Shown: positions 10,416 to 18,081, numbered from the stretch's first letter. The stretch is DNA of 18,610 nucleotides from UBA2279 sp034399355 (GCA_034399355.1 JAXMMT010000048.1:1-18610), one strand, 5' to 3'. The notes: generated from the letters alone by a model not told the origin. Numbers and translations: made by a program.

Positions 10416-11066
10416 CTAGAGCGCGAGGTTGAGCAGCTGCCAGGTGTAGAGTGCGCTCATCGCGATCGCGTACATCAGGATTGCGAAGTACCAGTTACCG
10501 CCGAGTTTTGGCGTTCGGATAGGCGCCACGTTCAGTAAGGCGAGAACCATCAACAGCCCGAATAGCACGATCAGGAAAACAGAGGAATCAAGCACGGGCT
10601 GGAACGCGAAGAGCGCAACCAGGATGATCACGTTGTTGTCGAGCGCCAAACCCCGGTATGTCGAGCCATCCACCATTCCGAACGTGTTGAAGTAGGCAAG
10701 CCGAATGACCGCTGCTGCGAGGACGACGAACCCGCCAAGCATGAATGGGAGTTGAAAGCCCCCCACTGAGATCAGCACCACCATCGGAGCCACGCCGAAA
10801 CTAATGACGTCGATGAGTGAATCCAACTGCGCGCCGTACTCACGCTGCTCCTTCGTTCGTCCGCTCATCTTCCGCGCAACTCGACCATCGAGCCAGTCGA
10901 ACACGACCGCCCAGATGAGTCCGATCATCGCGGCGGGAAACACGCCGAGAATCGCGTAGTAGCTGCCAATGATCGCCGACCCGAGTCCTACAAGGGATAT
11001 GAGGTTCGGGAGGTCTTTGGCAAACCACAGCATGGGGTGCGGTTCGCTCTTGAGTCTGTGCGCCAC
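10416..11066 (-). CDS. CDP-alcohol phosphatidyltransferase, PssA-like
   Basis: This is a membrane enzyme that moves a phosphoalcohol group from a CDP-activated donor to an acceptor alcohol. The signature is complete: D57-x2-D60-G61-x2-A64-R65, G78, D82 and D86. The segment LDSLIDVISFGVAP is typical of phosphatidylserine synthase-like members. Several hydrophobic helices follow to the C-terminus. The best start is GTG at 11066, sharing one base with the aminotransferase TAG; it gives 216 residues. A longer reading frame to 11162 would run inside the upstream gene with a Cys/Arg/His-rich, non-membrane N-terminus and is unlikely. Coupling to a nucleotidyltransferase suggests it uses a CDP-headgroup made by that neighbour, though CDP-diacylglycerol plus serine is the default alternative. 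Confidence 0.85.
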   Translation of the reverse strand: MAHRLKSEPHPMLWFAKDLPNLISLVGLGSAIIGSYYAILGVFPAAMIGLIWAVVFDWLDGRVARKMSGRTKEQREYGAQLDSLIDVISFGVAPMVVLISVGGFQLPFMLGGFVVLAAAVIRLAYFNTFGMVDGSTYRGLALDNNVIILVALFAFQPVLDSSVFLIVLFGLLMVLALLNVAPIRTPKLGGNWYFAILMYAIAMSALYTWQLLNLAL

Positions 11067-12190
11067 TACGACTCGACCGCCGTGTCTATGGCGTGGGCCA
11101 GCGCCTTCACAAGTGCGCGGTTCTCTTCGTTTGTGCGGCATGCAACACGAATGTAGCGGCATGAGTCAGGCATCGTCTTGCCGTCGCAGTGCTTGATGTA
11201 GATGTGGTCTTCCACAAACAGGTGGCGTTCGATAGCGGGTCCCGAGGCGCTCGTATCGGGCAAACGGCAGAAGATGAAGTTCGCGTCGGGTCTGTACACG
11301 GTCAGGCCCGCCACCGACTTGAGACTCTCGAAAAACGCGTCTCTGTCAGCGCGCACAGACTCGCAGCTCTCCACGAAATCCTGGCGGTAGTCCGGAGCGA
11401 GACGAAGGAACTCCTCGGCGAAACCGTTGAGGTTCCAGATGTGTAGGCCGTCACGGAGGTCGCCCACAAGCTTTTCGTTGGCGGTGAGAAGGTATCCGAT
11501 TCTCAGACCGCAGATTCCGTAGGCCTTGCTCATGCTCTTGATCACTGCAAGATTCCGGTGATTCCCGATCTCACCCTCTAGAGACTGCGTGTGTGCGGCA
11601 TCTGTGAAGTCGATGAAGGACTCGTCAACGATCAGGGTGCAGTCGTGCCCGTCAAGCAGTTCAAGCAGCCGCAGGAGATCGCGGTGCGGCACGAGTAGTG
11701 AGGTCGGGTTGTTGGGGCTGACGATGACCGCAAAGTCGGCGCCGCTGTTGATCGCCTCGGCGGAAAAGCGGTCGACGTCAAGTTCGAAGGATGGTGCGTC
11801 GAGAGCGAACTCGATGACGCCGCCCTGTGGGGCAGCGTTGGGGTATTCGTTGAACGACGGCACTGGGATGATCAATCTCGAGGCCAGACGACCCGAGAGG
11901 ATCTTGATGATCTCCGACGCCCCGTTGCCCACCACGAGCCTGTCTGCGGGCTGTCCGATGAGCTTCCCAACCAGACCTGCGAGAACGTTCTGCGCAACCG
12001 GGTAGTTGAGCACGAGGTCATGGATTCGGTCCTTGAAAAGTCCAAACAAAGACTCAGGCGGGAAGTAGAGGTTGTAGAGGTAAGCATGGTCGACAAAGCT
12101 GTGACGCCAATATCCACCGTGCTCTGACTGGAGGGCCTCGTACTCTGTGTTTCGTGTGGCGCGTATCTGTTCGGTTGAGAGCGTGGTCAC
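11066..12190 (-). CDS. PLP-dependent aminotransferase/decarboxylase (HisC/CobD-like fold I)
   Basis: This 374-residue fold-type I PLP enzyme shows the expected residues: VGNGASEII (87-95, phosphate binding), SPNNPTS (158-164, N161), D189 in VDESF, Schiff-base lysine K222 in SMSKAYG, R230 in GLRIGY and a C-terminal Arg in YIRVACR (about 348). It is closest in style to histidinol-phosphate aminotransferases and to the CobD-type threonine-phosphate decarboxylases. No his or cob genes are nearby. It starts at GTG 12190, overlapping the nucleotidyltransferase stop by 4 bases (GTGA), and ends one base into the phosphatidyltransferase gene. The role is therefore probably to make an amino-phospho compound that the neighbour activates. 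Substrate and reaction (transamination or decarboxylation) are open. Confidence 0.8.
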   Translation of the reverse strand: MTTLSTEQIRATRNTEYEALQSEHGGYWRHSFVDHAYLYNLYFPPESLFGLFKDRIHDLVLNYPVAQNVLAGLVGKLIGQPADRLVVGNGASEIIKILSGRLASRLIIPVPSFNEYPNAAPQGGVIEFALDAPSFELDVDRFSAEAINSGADFAVIVSPNNPTSLLVPHRDLLRLLELLDGHDCTLIVDESFIDFTDAAHTQSLEGEIGNHRNLAVIKSMSKAYGICGLRIGYLLTANEKLVGDLRDGLHIWNLNGFAEEFLRLAPDYRQDFVESCESVRADRDAFFESLKSVAGLTVYRPDANFIFCRLPDTSASGPAIERHLFVEDHIYIKHCDGKTMPDSCRYIRVACRTNEENRALVKALAHAIDTAVES

Positions 12191-12993
12191 CCAGCTGCCC
12201 CCGTTACCGCCTGATTCGCCTCACGCTTCATCGACTCCGAGTATCGGGGGAACATGACTTCGGCAGCGGCCAAATCCTCAAGCGTGTCTATCTCGTACCA
12301 ACTGTTCGCATCGAAGAGTACGGGCTCAAGGGTGAGAGAGCCGTCGGCGATCATCTCCGCAAAGACCGATTCGTAGTAGTCTCCAGTGCGCTTTGCAGCG
12401 ATGTAGCTATCGAGTCGGGCGCATATCGCGCGCCAGGTGGCGCGTGAGAAGCTGTAGATGTTGACGGTCTTGTAATGAGTCGCATCGGGGCGGCTCATCT
12501 CTCCCAGGCAGAATGCACGCACACCGCTCTTGCCACCAAACGTGACGGTGGTCCCATTCATCCACGGCAACTGCCGGGAAACGGCGACCCGGTCGGGCTT
12601 GAGCATCCCTTTGAGTAGTGAACCACTGAACACGAGATCGCTTTCGATCAGCAGTACCGGCTCGTCAATCATCTTGCGTGCGAGCCAGAGACTGTAGATG
12701 TTGTTGGTCGTGCGATAACAGGAGCTCTTAACATAGCTGATCTCGATGTCCCCCGAGCGGTCACCGAGGTAGTCCTGGATCGAATCCGACTCATGGCCAA
12801 GCACGACCACGAGACGAGTGAAACCGTGATCGCCCAGGGTCCTTAGCAGACGCTCAAGAATCGTGATTCCACTGACGCCGACAAGGCACTTAGCTGTCTC
12901 GTCGGTAAGTGGAGCAAGCCGACTGCCCATGCCGGCGGCCAGCAATAGTGCTGTGGTGGGTCGTTGTTCTCGTGCATCGGAAGGCGTTCGCAT
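12187..12993 (-). CDS. LicC-like sugar/choline-phosphate nucleotidyltransferase
   Basis: This cytoplasmic enzyme would join CTP (or another NTP) to a small phosphorylated substrate. With the start at ATG 12993 (GGAG five bases upstream) it has 268 residues. The nucleotide-binding signature LLLAAGMGSRLAPLT is at 16-30 with K35, the metal-binding ESDL is at 117-120, and a second acidic motif YEIDTLED is at 233-240. TTNNIYSLWLA (95-105) and LPWMNGTTVTF (142-152) resemble phosphocholine and phosphonate cytidylyltransferases of the LicC group. An upstream ATG at 13179 would add 62 residues of low-complexity, Arg/Pro/Ser-rich sequence and is rejected. It is the first gene of a coupled three-gene operon. 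The substrate is not determined. Confidence 0.82.
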   Translation of the reverse strand: MRTPSDAREQRPTTALLLAAGMGSRLAPLTDETAKCLVGVSGITILERLLRTLGDHGFTRLVVVLGHESDSIQDYLGDRSGDIEISYVKSSCYRTTNNIYSLWLARKMIDEPVLLIESDLVFSGSLLKGMLKPDRVAVSRQLPWMNGTTVTFGGKSGVRAFCLGEMSRPDATHYKTVNIYSFSRATWRAICARLDSYIAAKRTGDYYESVFAEMIADGSLTLEPVLFDANSWYEIDTLEDLAAAEVMFPRYSESMKREANQAVTGAAG

Positions 12994-13354
12994 CGTGACT
13001 CCAAACCATCGTGGTCGCGACCGTGACACCGTGTGATGTGGCGGTCGAACCAGCGCCGTACAAAGGTACTTACCCGAGTCATGTGATTCGGGCGATGCGT
13101 CCTTGGGTGCAGGCACTGGTACCGTGACGACGGAAAGGCCGACGTTGCGTCGATCCATCGAGTCAAACAGTGATCTCATCCGTGTGGTACGCCTCTACCG
13201 AAGCAAGAGTTGCGGGTAGACGCAGAGAGTTCGTCGAGCCACCGGAGAAGTGAGAGATGGGCAACCAGGCTCTGGCTGAAGCGCCACATATGCAACGCAG
13301 TAGGCTCCCTACTATAGGGTACGCCAGGGCCAAAGGCGAATCGACCCGCTACGT

Positions 13355-13386
13355 TTGGCACCTGGGCAAGCAGGTAAACATACAAG
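13355..13386 (+). promoter_or_regulatory. Possible MerR-type promoter of the catalase gene
   Basis: TTGGCA (13355-13360) and TACAAG (13381-13386) are 20 bp apart, longer than the usual 17. The spacer begins with most of an inverted repeat, ACCTG-N6-CAGGT (13360-13375). Overlong spacers with ACCT...AGGT palindromes are the mark of promoters activated by MerR-family regulators. The -10 is poor, so this is a suggestion only. No merR gene is in the window. Confidence 0.35.
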
Positions 13387-13404
13387 AGAGTGCGTTGCGC
13401 GATT

Positions 13405-13424
13405 CCTGCAGAACTCGCTGCAGG
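13405..13424. repeat. Inverted repeat ahead of the catalase start
   Basis: CCTGCAG-AACTCG-CTGCAGG has perfect 7-bp arms and a 6-base centre, 33 bp before the chosen catalase ATG. It could be a repressor operator or a hairpin in the mRNA leader. It does not match a PerR or Fur box. Confidence 0.6.
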
Positions 13425-13457
13425 ACGAAGGACGTTCACTCTGACGGGGGGCAGGTC

Positions 13458-14969
13458 ATGCGTGGCAGAAACGATTCCCTGACGACAGGTTTCGGCAAGT
13501 CTGTAGACGACGACCAGAATTCGATGACCGCTGGCGAGCGCGGTCCGGTACTCATGCAGGACGTTCATCTGCTCGAGAAGCTCGGGCATTTCGACCGGGA
13601 GCGCATCCCCGAGCGCGTTGTACATGCGAAGGGAGCGGGCGCGCACGGCTACTTCGAGGTGACCGCTGATGTCACCAAGTACACCAGGGCAGCGTTCCTC
13701 TCGGAGGTCGGTAAGAAGACCGATGTCTTCGCGCGCTTCTCGACGGTGGGCGGCGAGAAGGGCTCGGCTGACGCGGAACGCGACCCGCGTGGTTTCGCGA
13801 TCAAGTTCTACACAGAAGAGGGCAACTACGACATGACCGGCAACAACACGCCCGTCTTCTTCATCCGCGATCCGCTCAAGTTCGCTGACTTCATCCACAC
13901 GCAGAAGCGCAACCCGCGCACGAACCTGAAGGACCCGGACATGTTCTGGGACTTCCTCTCGCTGACGCCGGAGTCGGTGCATCAGGTGATGATCCTGTTC
14001 TCCGACCGGGGCACGCCGGCCACGTACCGCAACATGAACGGCTACAGCAGCCACACGTACGTCTGGGCCAACGCCGCTGGGGAGCAGTTCTACGTCCAGT
14101 ACCACTTCAAGACGGAGCAGGGCATCAAGAACTTCACGGCCGCGGAGGCCGACACGATGAAGGCGAAGGACCCCGACCACGCGACGCGTGACCTCTTCGA
14201 GGCCATCGAGCGCGGCGAGTTCCCGTCGTGGCGGCTCGAGGTGCAGATCATGCCGGTGGCCGAGGCGGACGACTATCGCTTCGACGTCCTCGACATCACC
14301 AAGGTCTGGCCGCACGCGGACTACCCGCCCATCACCATCGGACGCCTGGTTCTCGACCGCAACCCGGAGAACTACTTCGCAGAAGTCGAGCAGGCGGCCT
14401 TCAACCCGAGCAACTTCGTACCGGGTATCGGCCCATCGGCCGACAAGATGCTGCAGGGACGCCTGTTCAGCTACCACGACACGCACCTGCACCGCCTCGG
14501 CCCGAACTACCACCTGCTGCCGATCAACGCACCCAAGAACGCGCCGATGAACAGCTACCAGCGCGATGGCGCCATGCGCTTCGACGACAACGGCGGCGCA
14601 GGACCGAACTACTGGCCCAACAGCCAGGGCGGCCCCGGTCCGAACCCGTCGGCAGCCGATCCGGGCATGGCGGTGAGTGGTGCGACCGGACGGACCCCGT
14701 ACGCGCACCCCAACAACGACTTCGTACAGCCGCGAGCGCTGTTTCGCGATGTCATGACCGCCGAGGATCGCGATCATCTGGTGGGCAACATCGTCGGTCA
14801 TCTCGCCAACGCGCAGAGGCGGATCAGACTGCGCCAGTGCGCCGTGTTCTACAAGGTCGATTCCGAACTCGGAACACGCGTGGCCGAAGGTGTCGATGTG
14901 GATGGCGCTGAGGTCGAACGGCTGGCCGGACTCTCCGACGAGGAGAGAGCTGCGGCAACCGCGCAGTAG
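13458..14969 (+). CDS. katA: Monofunctional haem catalase
   Basis: This cytoplasmic enzyme splits hydrogen peroxide to water and oxygen. The 503-residue length fits small-subunit (clade 3-like) catalases. The catalytic His56 is in VVHAKGAG, the distal Asn129 in TGNNTPVFFIRD and the haem-ligand Tyr339 in RLFSYHDTH. Spacings between these three match those of bovine catalase. The ATG at 13458 is chosen because the protein from there lines up with typical starts (LTTGFGKSV, then NSMTAGERGPVLMQDVHLLEK), and GGGGGGCAGG precedes it. An in-frame extension upstream to 13257 is untypical. The region before the gene is full of inverted repeats, suggesting stress-responsive control. It converges with the next gene. 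Confidence 0.96.
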   Translation: MRGRNDSLTTGFGKSVDDDQNSMTAGERGPVLMQDVHLLEKLGHFDRERIPERVVHAKGAGAHGYFEVTADVTKYTRAAFLSEVGKKTDVFARFSTVGGEKGSADAERDPRGFAIKFYTEEGNYDMTGNNTPVFFIRDPLKFADFIHTQKRNPRTNLKDPDMFWDFLSLTPESVHQVMILFSDRGTPATYRNMNGYSSHTYVWANAAGEQFYVQYHFKTEQGIKNFTAAEADTMKAKDPDHATRDLFEAIERGEFPSWRLEVQIMPVAEADDYRFDVLDITKVWPHADYPPITIGRLVLDRNPENYFAEVEQAAFNPSNFVPGIGPSADKMLQGRLFSYHDTHLHRLGPNYHLLPINAPKNAPMNSYQRDGAMRFDDNGGAGPNYWPNSQGGPGPNPSAADPGMAVSGATGRTPYAHPNNDFVQPRALFRDVMTAEDRDHLVGNIVGHLANAQRRIRLRQCAVFYKVDSELGTRVAEGVDVDGAEVERLAGLSDEERAAATAQ

Positions 14970-15007
14970 CAGCCGTGATTGGGCACGAACGGCGCCTTGC
15001 CAGGGCG

Positions 15008-15619
15008 CTACTCCTGCCGCATCAGGTGAAACTCTCCCTTGATGGGTCCGTACTCAGTCTGAGCGGTCATGGTCCCGGACATCAGATCGGTGGTATAGGA
15101 ACCCTGCATGGACCCAGAGACTCCGCCAGTACTGAAGGAGCCAAAGTCCAGCCTCGATCCACTGACACGAATGGTAATAGGACAATAGCCTGAGTCTTGA
15201 ACAAGCAGTGTTCTCGGCATCGAAACGGTGCCTACCTCAGGAATAGTGGTGCTTCCGGACCCGTAGAGATTGATCCAGCGTATCTCTCCCGTGGCGGTGT
15301 TGCCGTCGACAGACTCTATGACCAGCTCTATGTCCCCGTCTTCGTACACCTCGACTGTTCCGCCTTCGATGCTGAAGCTTCCGTACAGCTGGAGCCCCTT
15401 GCCCTGCAGGGACGACGTCCATCTGCCCCGAAGGTCCCGCGTCGGAGTCAGGTTGCCGATAGGCGCCCCCGGAGTGATTATCGAATTGATCTTCTGCGTC
15501 ACCATGTCGATGAACTTCGTGGCTTTTGGAGCTTCCTTGTAGGCATACACTCCGACAGCCGCCACCAAGGTCAACCCGACAATGACTCCAACTAGTCTGG
15601 CCACGACTGTTTTATTCAT
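15008..15619 (-). CDS. Membrane-anchored or exported protein, unknown
   Basis: This 203-residue protein starts at ATG 15619, with AAGGAG seven bases upstream, which rules out the longer frame to 15802. Residues 7-26 are hydrophobic (ARLVGVIVGLTLVAAVGVYA) and act as a signal anchor or signal peptide. The rest is Gly/Ser/Thr-rich with alternating hydrophobic residues (RGRWTSSL at about 64-71, GEIRWINLYGSG, SGSMQGSYTTDLMSGTMTA near the end), suggesting a small extracytoplasmic beta-sheet domain. One Cys is visible in DSGYCPITI. A TATACT-like -10 (15649-15654) lies just upstream on the minus strand. I do not recognise the family. Confidence 0.75.
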   Translation of the reverse strand: MNKTVVARLVGVIVGLTLVAAVGVYAYKEAPKATKFIDMVTQKINSIITPGAPIGNLTPTRDLRGRWTSSLQGKGLQLYGSFSIEGGTVEVYEDGDIELVIESVDGNTATGEIRWINLYGSGSTTIPEVGTVSMPRTLLVQDSGYCPITIRVSGSRLDFGSFSTGGVSGSMQGSYTTDLMSGTMTAQTEYGPIKGEFHLMRQE

Positions 15620-15826
15620 GGGGAATCTCCTTGGGTTGCCCTTGAACAAGTATATCGAACGCCTTAGGTTCCATCCGAACGATTGTGCCCGACCAACCGA
15701 TCGGGTCGGTGAACAGGTCGCCCATGGCGCCCCCCGCCGCAGATTCCGGTCTAACGTGGTGCGCATCAGCGGCGCGCTTGCGCTCCCATTATGCGACACC
15801 ATGCGCGCATCGAGTTGAAGCGCGGG

Positions 15827-16129
15827 TTAGCCACGCATCGTGGCGTCTGGAGGCTCCGGCAACTGACGGGCGTGCCAGACGCCAACAATCCACACGGCAC
15901 CTTCGATGATCCGGTAGAAGAACCGATAGGGCTCCACCGGTATCTCAAGATGCGGCAAATCCGGGAACTCGAGGATGGCGTGTCCAGACCGAGGGTGTGC
16001 GCTCAGTTGCACGATGACGGCCTCAGCGCGGAGCTGAATACCGTCTGCCGCCGCAGGGCTTTGGGCGCGCACGTAGCTCAATGCTTCGAGGTATTGCGCA
16101 CGTGCTTGCGGAACAAAGCGAACTCGCAT
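15827..16129 (-). CDS. ParE/RelE-family toxin
   Basis: This 100-residue protein has the RelE/ParE superfamily pattern. There are two N-terminal helices (ARAQYLEALSYVRAQSPAAA, residues 9-28), an HPRSGHAILEFPDLPHLEIP segment, and the terminal strands YRFFYRI-x5-VWIVGVWHARQLP. Such toxins act on translation (RelE) or gyrase (ParE). The family pattern leans to ParE, but the target is not provable here. The gene lies 3 bp after the antitoxin gene on the same strand, the normal antitoxin-first order. It is complete and shows no frameshift. Confidence 0.88.
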   Translation of the reverse strand: MRVRFVPQARAQYLEALSYVRAQSPAAADGIQLRAEAVIVQLSAHPRSGHAILEFPDLPHLEIPVEPYRFFYRIIEGAVWIVGVWHARQLPEPPDATMRG

Positions 16130-16132
16130 CGG

Positions 16133-16408
16133 CTATTCGTTCGCGAGCATCGCGCGGGCCTCAGCCATCACGTCATCCGCGTCGTAGCCTACGCCAGCTT
16201 CAATCTCCGCGTCACCGCGAGCTAGGATGCGCAGAATCTCGTTCTCATGCTGAGTGCGCTCATAGGCCTGCGCGCTCTGAAGCACGGCCGATGCGCGGCC
16301 ACGTTGTGTGATGATGATCGGATCGTTTGACGCGACAGCGCGTTTGATGATGCCAGCCGTATCCTGGCGAAGATCCGAGATGGGGATGATGTTGGGAATC
16401 ACGCTCAT
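16133..16408 (-). CDS. Phd/YefM-type antitoxin
   Basis: This 91-residue antitoxin starts at ATG 16408, with AGGAGGTG eight bases upstream; a GTG at 16417 lies inside that site and is unlikely. The N-terminal Phd/YefM DNA-binding domain is clear: IPISDLRQDTAGIIKRAVAS (residues 8-27), DPIIITQRGRASAVLQSAQAYE (29-50). The acidic C-terminus (AEIEAGVGYDADDVMAEARA) would wrap the toxin. It should neutralise the downstream ParE/RelE toxin and repress its own promoter. Confidence 0.9.
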   Translation of the reverse strand: MSVIPNIIPISDLRQDTAGIIKRAVASNDPIIITQRGRASAVLQSAQAYERTQHENEILRILARGDAEIEAGVGYDADDVMAEARAMLANE

Positions 16409-16424
16409 TGGAAGCACCTCCTAC

Positions 16425-16458
16425 GGTACAACTGATGGTACCACAGGGGATGCTGTGG
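16425..16458. promoter_or_regulatory. Toxin-antitoxin operator/promoter region
   Basis: Two perfect inverted repeats lie side by side upstream of the antitoxin: GGTAC-N8-GTACC (16425-16442) and CCACAG-N6-CTGTGG (16441-16458). On the minus strand a TACCAT -10 (16435-16440) lies inside the first, with a weak TTCGCC -35 sixteen bases further upstream. The layout fits autorepression by the Phd/YefM-type antitoxin and its toxin complex. Confidence 0.55.
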
Positions 16459-16557
16459 CGAACGCTTGGCGGATGAGCTGCGAGCGAAGCGAGCCTGGTT
16501 GATCCGCTTGAGTTCCTAGTTTAAGTCAACCCCTCTTGAGCATCTCACCCGCCGGCA

Positions 16558-17937
16558 TCATGCTGAAGCGGGGACGGGTGCGGCCTTGGAGCGCTTTGCG
16601 ACTCCTGACACGGTCGCCCCGTCTCTTCCTTTGATGACCTTGTTCCTCGACACCGTGCGCCTGGCGGCTCGGACCTCCGCAGGCACAGTGTAGCGCTGCG
16701 CACAAATCACCTTCCCCTCTTCCGGTGTGATGGTCCTGCCGTCGACGTCTCGCAGCACATATGGCACGCCGTCGCGCAGACACGCGGCGATGCGGGTGAG
16801 CAGCACCGCGGCCACCGAGCACAGCGCCGAGGTGTGGTGCTTGCCCTCCTCGACCATGAGGCGCCGGTAGCGCGCCGCGAGCTGGGGGTCTTGCCTTCGT
16901 GCATGGTCTGCCGCCAGGAAGAGCGCGTCACGAAGACAGGCGTCTCCCGCCTTGGTCGGCCCGCCGGTGGCCCCACCCGTGCCCGACAGCCTCTGGTTCG
17001 GCACCAGACCGGAGAACGAGCGCACCCCGGCAAGCGAGTCGAACCTGTGCACATCCCCGAGCCTGCCCAGTATCTGGGCTGCAAGCGTGGTCGCCACGCC
17101 GGGAGCCGAGAGTACGATGCCACTCGGGTCGGCCTCCCCATACATGGTCGCGATGCGCGTACTTATGTCCTTGATCTCCCGCGTGAGATCCAGAGCCAGC
17201 CTAGTCTCGAGCGCGATGTCGGCGGACAGGCTGGCGAAGTCGAGCCCGTCTCCGCCCCACAGCTCCAGCGTGGCGTCTGCGGCTTCCATCAGCGCCTCGG
17301 CCTCGTGCTCGCCCCATTTGCCATGGCTGTGGGTGCGCAAGAAGCGGGTGAGTCGGGCTCGTCCCAACCGCTTGACCGCAGCCGGCTCGGCGTATCGCGC
17401 CAGGAACTCCAGCGCCGTCCTCTTCAGATCACTGCCCAGCGCACGCGTCCAGGCCGGTCCCATGATCTCGAGAAGCGCGTCGATGCGGCACATGCTCGCG
17501 GCACGGCGCGTCACAAGTGAGCAGCGCAGCTTCACCGCGCGCTTTAGCGCACCGCCCGGATCCAGACCCTTCTCGACGTGCAGGCCCTCGGGATGCAGCA
17601 GGGGCAGACGCGCGAGGACCCTCGAGTCGAGCCGATCGGTCTTGGCGTGCTTGCTGTAGTAGGCACGGAGGTCGGCGGATCGCTCCGGGGGCACCAGTAC
17701 CACACTCGCCCCCTTGCGCCTGAACCACGCGGCCAGCGGCACCCAGGCGTTTCGCGTGGGCTCCATGACCACGACGACCTCGTCGGGCTGCTCCGGCAGC
17801 CTCGACCACAGCCGCTCGAGTTCGTGTGCGTCCGTGAAGAAGCGATGCCCCGTGAAGAGCAGGGCACCTACCTCATCGGCACACGAGGCCTGATGCGCCG
17901 CCCTGCAGGCGACGTCGATCCCGATGATCATCCGCAT
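16558..17937 (-). CDS. IS110-family transposase (DEDD recombinase)
   Basis: This is an intact 459-residue transposase. The N-terminal RuvC-like DEDD domain shows D8 (IIGIDVA), E59 (VMEPTRN), D101 and D104 (HAKTDRLDSR). A helical middle follows, then the C-terminal Transposase_20-type domain: SAPGVATTLAAQILGRLGD (277-295), LAGVRSFSGLVPNQRLSG (302-319) with a candidate serine S318, and AGDACLRDALFLAA (330-343). It is longer than many IS110 transposases (about 330-400). The ATG at 17937 is chosen because the GIDV strand should begin within the first ten residues; a frame open to 18009 adds non-family sequence. Related enzymes recombine donor and target DNA using an RNA guide made from the element's own non-coding end. 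No stop or frameshift is seen. Confidence 0.93.
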   Translation of the reverse strand: MRMIIGIDVACRAAHQASCADEVGALLFTGHRFFTDAHELERLWSRLPEQPDEVVVVMEPTRNAWVPLAAWFRRKGASVVLVPPERSADLRAYYSKHAKTDRLDSRVLARLPLLHPEGLHVEKGLDPGGALKRAVKLRCSLVTRRAASMCRIDALLEIMGPAWTRALGSDLKRTALEFLARYAEPAAVKRLGRARLTRFLRTHSHGKWGEHEAEALMEAADATLELWGGDGLDFASLSADIALETRLALDLTREIKDISTRIATMYGEADPSGIVLSAPGVATTLAAQILGRLGDVHRFDSLAGVRSFSGLVPNQRLSGTGGATGGPTKAGDACLRDALFLAADHARRQDPQLAARYRRLMVEEGKHHTSALCSVAAVLLTRIAACLRDGVPYVLRDVDGRTITPEEGKVICAQRYTVPAEVRAARRTVSRNKVIKGRDGATVSGVAKRSKAAPVPASA

Positions 17938-18081
17938 GTCCGCGCACCTTCCATCCGTCCGACAGGAGCCGACGGTCCACCTAAGAGGGGATGCGCGCGC
18001 ACCGAACATTCGCTAAGAGGGATCCGACGCTAAAGACAAGCGCCGGTCACCGGGTTCCGAGCAGGGCCGCGACTCCTCATC
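17938..18081 (-). ncRNA. Candidate bridge-RNA region of the IS110 element
   Basis: This is the non-coding DNA upstream of the transposase start, the position where IS110-group elements such as IS621 encode their bridge RNA. It holds a direct repeat CTAAGAGGG (17981-17989 and 18013-18021). The RNA on the transposase strand therefore carries CCCUCUUAG twice, and one copy extends to CCCCUCUU. The minus strand at the other end of the element carries AAGAGGGG (16530-16537), which that RNA could pair with. Small stems such as CCGTC/GACGG near 17956-17975 and CCGGTCACCGG near 18043 are possible. The boundaries and fold are not established. Confidence 0.4.

Larger units (their letters stand above)
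12994..13457. other. Divergent intergenic region rich in inverted repeats
   Basis: This 464-bp stretch separates the minus-strand nucleotidyltransferase operon from the plus-strand catalase and holds no convincing gene. It holds several palindromes: GGTCGCGACC (13013-13022); the imperfect CCCGAGTCATGTGATTCGGG (13073-13092); GTAGG-CTC-CCTAC (13300-13312), overlapping CCCTA-CTA-TAGGG (13307-13319); ACCTG-N6-CAGGT (13360-13375); and CCTGCAG-N6-CTGCAGG (13405-13424). Forward and reverse promoters must lie here. I see only one fair promoter candidate, facing the catalase. Confidence 0.7.

Noticed and set aside
10318..10419. Short plus-strand frame MRPLDLICEAVEVLA, stop, then a further in-frame stretch
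   Set aside because: Only 15 codons before a TAG, no Shine-Dalgarno, and no recognisable continuation. There is too little to call a gene or a recoded stop.
12994..13179. N-terminal extension of the nucleotidyltransferase from ATG 13179
   Set aside because: The added 62 residues look non-coding, and a good GGAG site fits the ATG at 12993.
13257..13457. N-terminal extension of the catalase
   Set aside because: The added sequence is not catalase-like and overlaps the promoter palindromes; the ATG at 13458 matches usual family starts.
13176..14801. 541-codon open frame on the minus strand opposite the catalase
   Set aside because: It is the high-GC shadow of katA: Arg/Val/Glu-rich with no domain pattern, while the plus strand encodes a full catalase.
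14992..15008. GCGCC-N7-GGCGC hairpin between the convergent catalase and the unknown exported-protein gene as a terminator
   Set aside because: The stem is only 5 bp, there is no T-run, and it overlaps the stop codon of the exported-protein gene.
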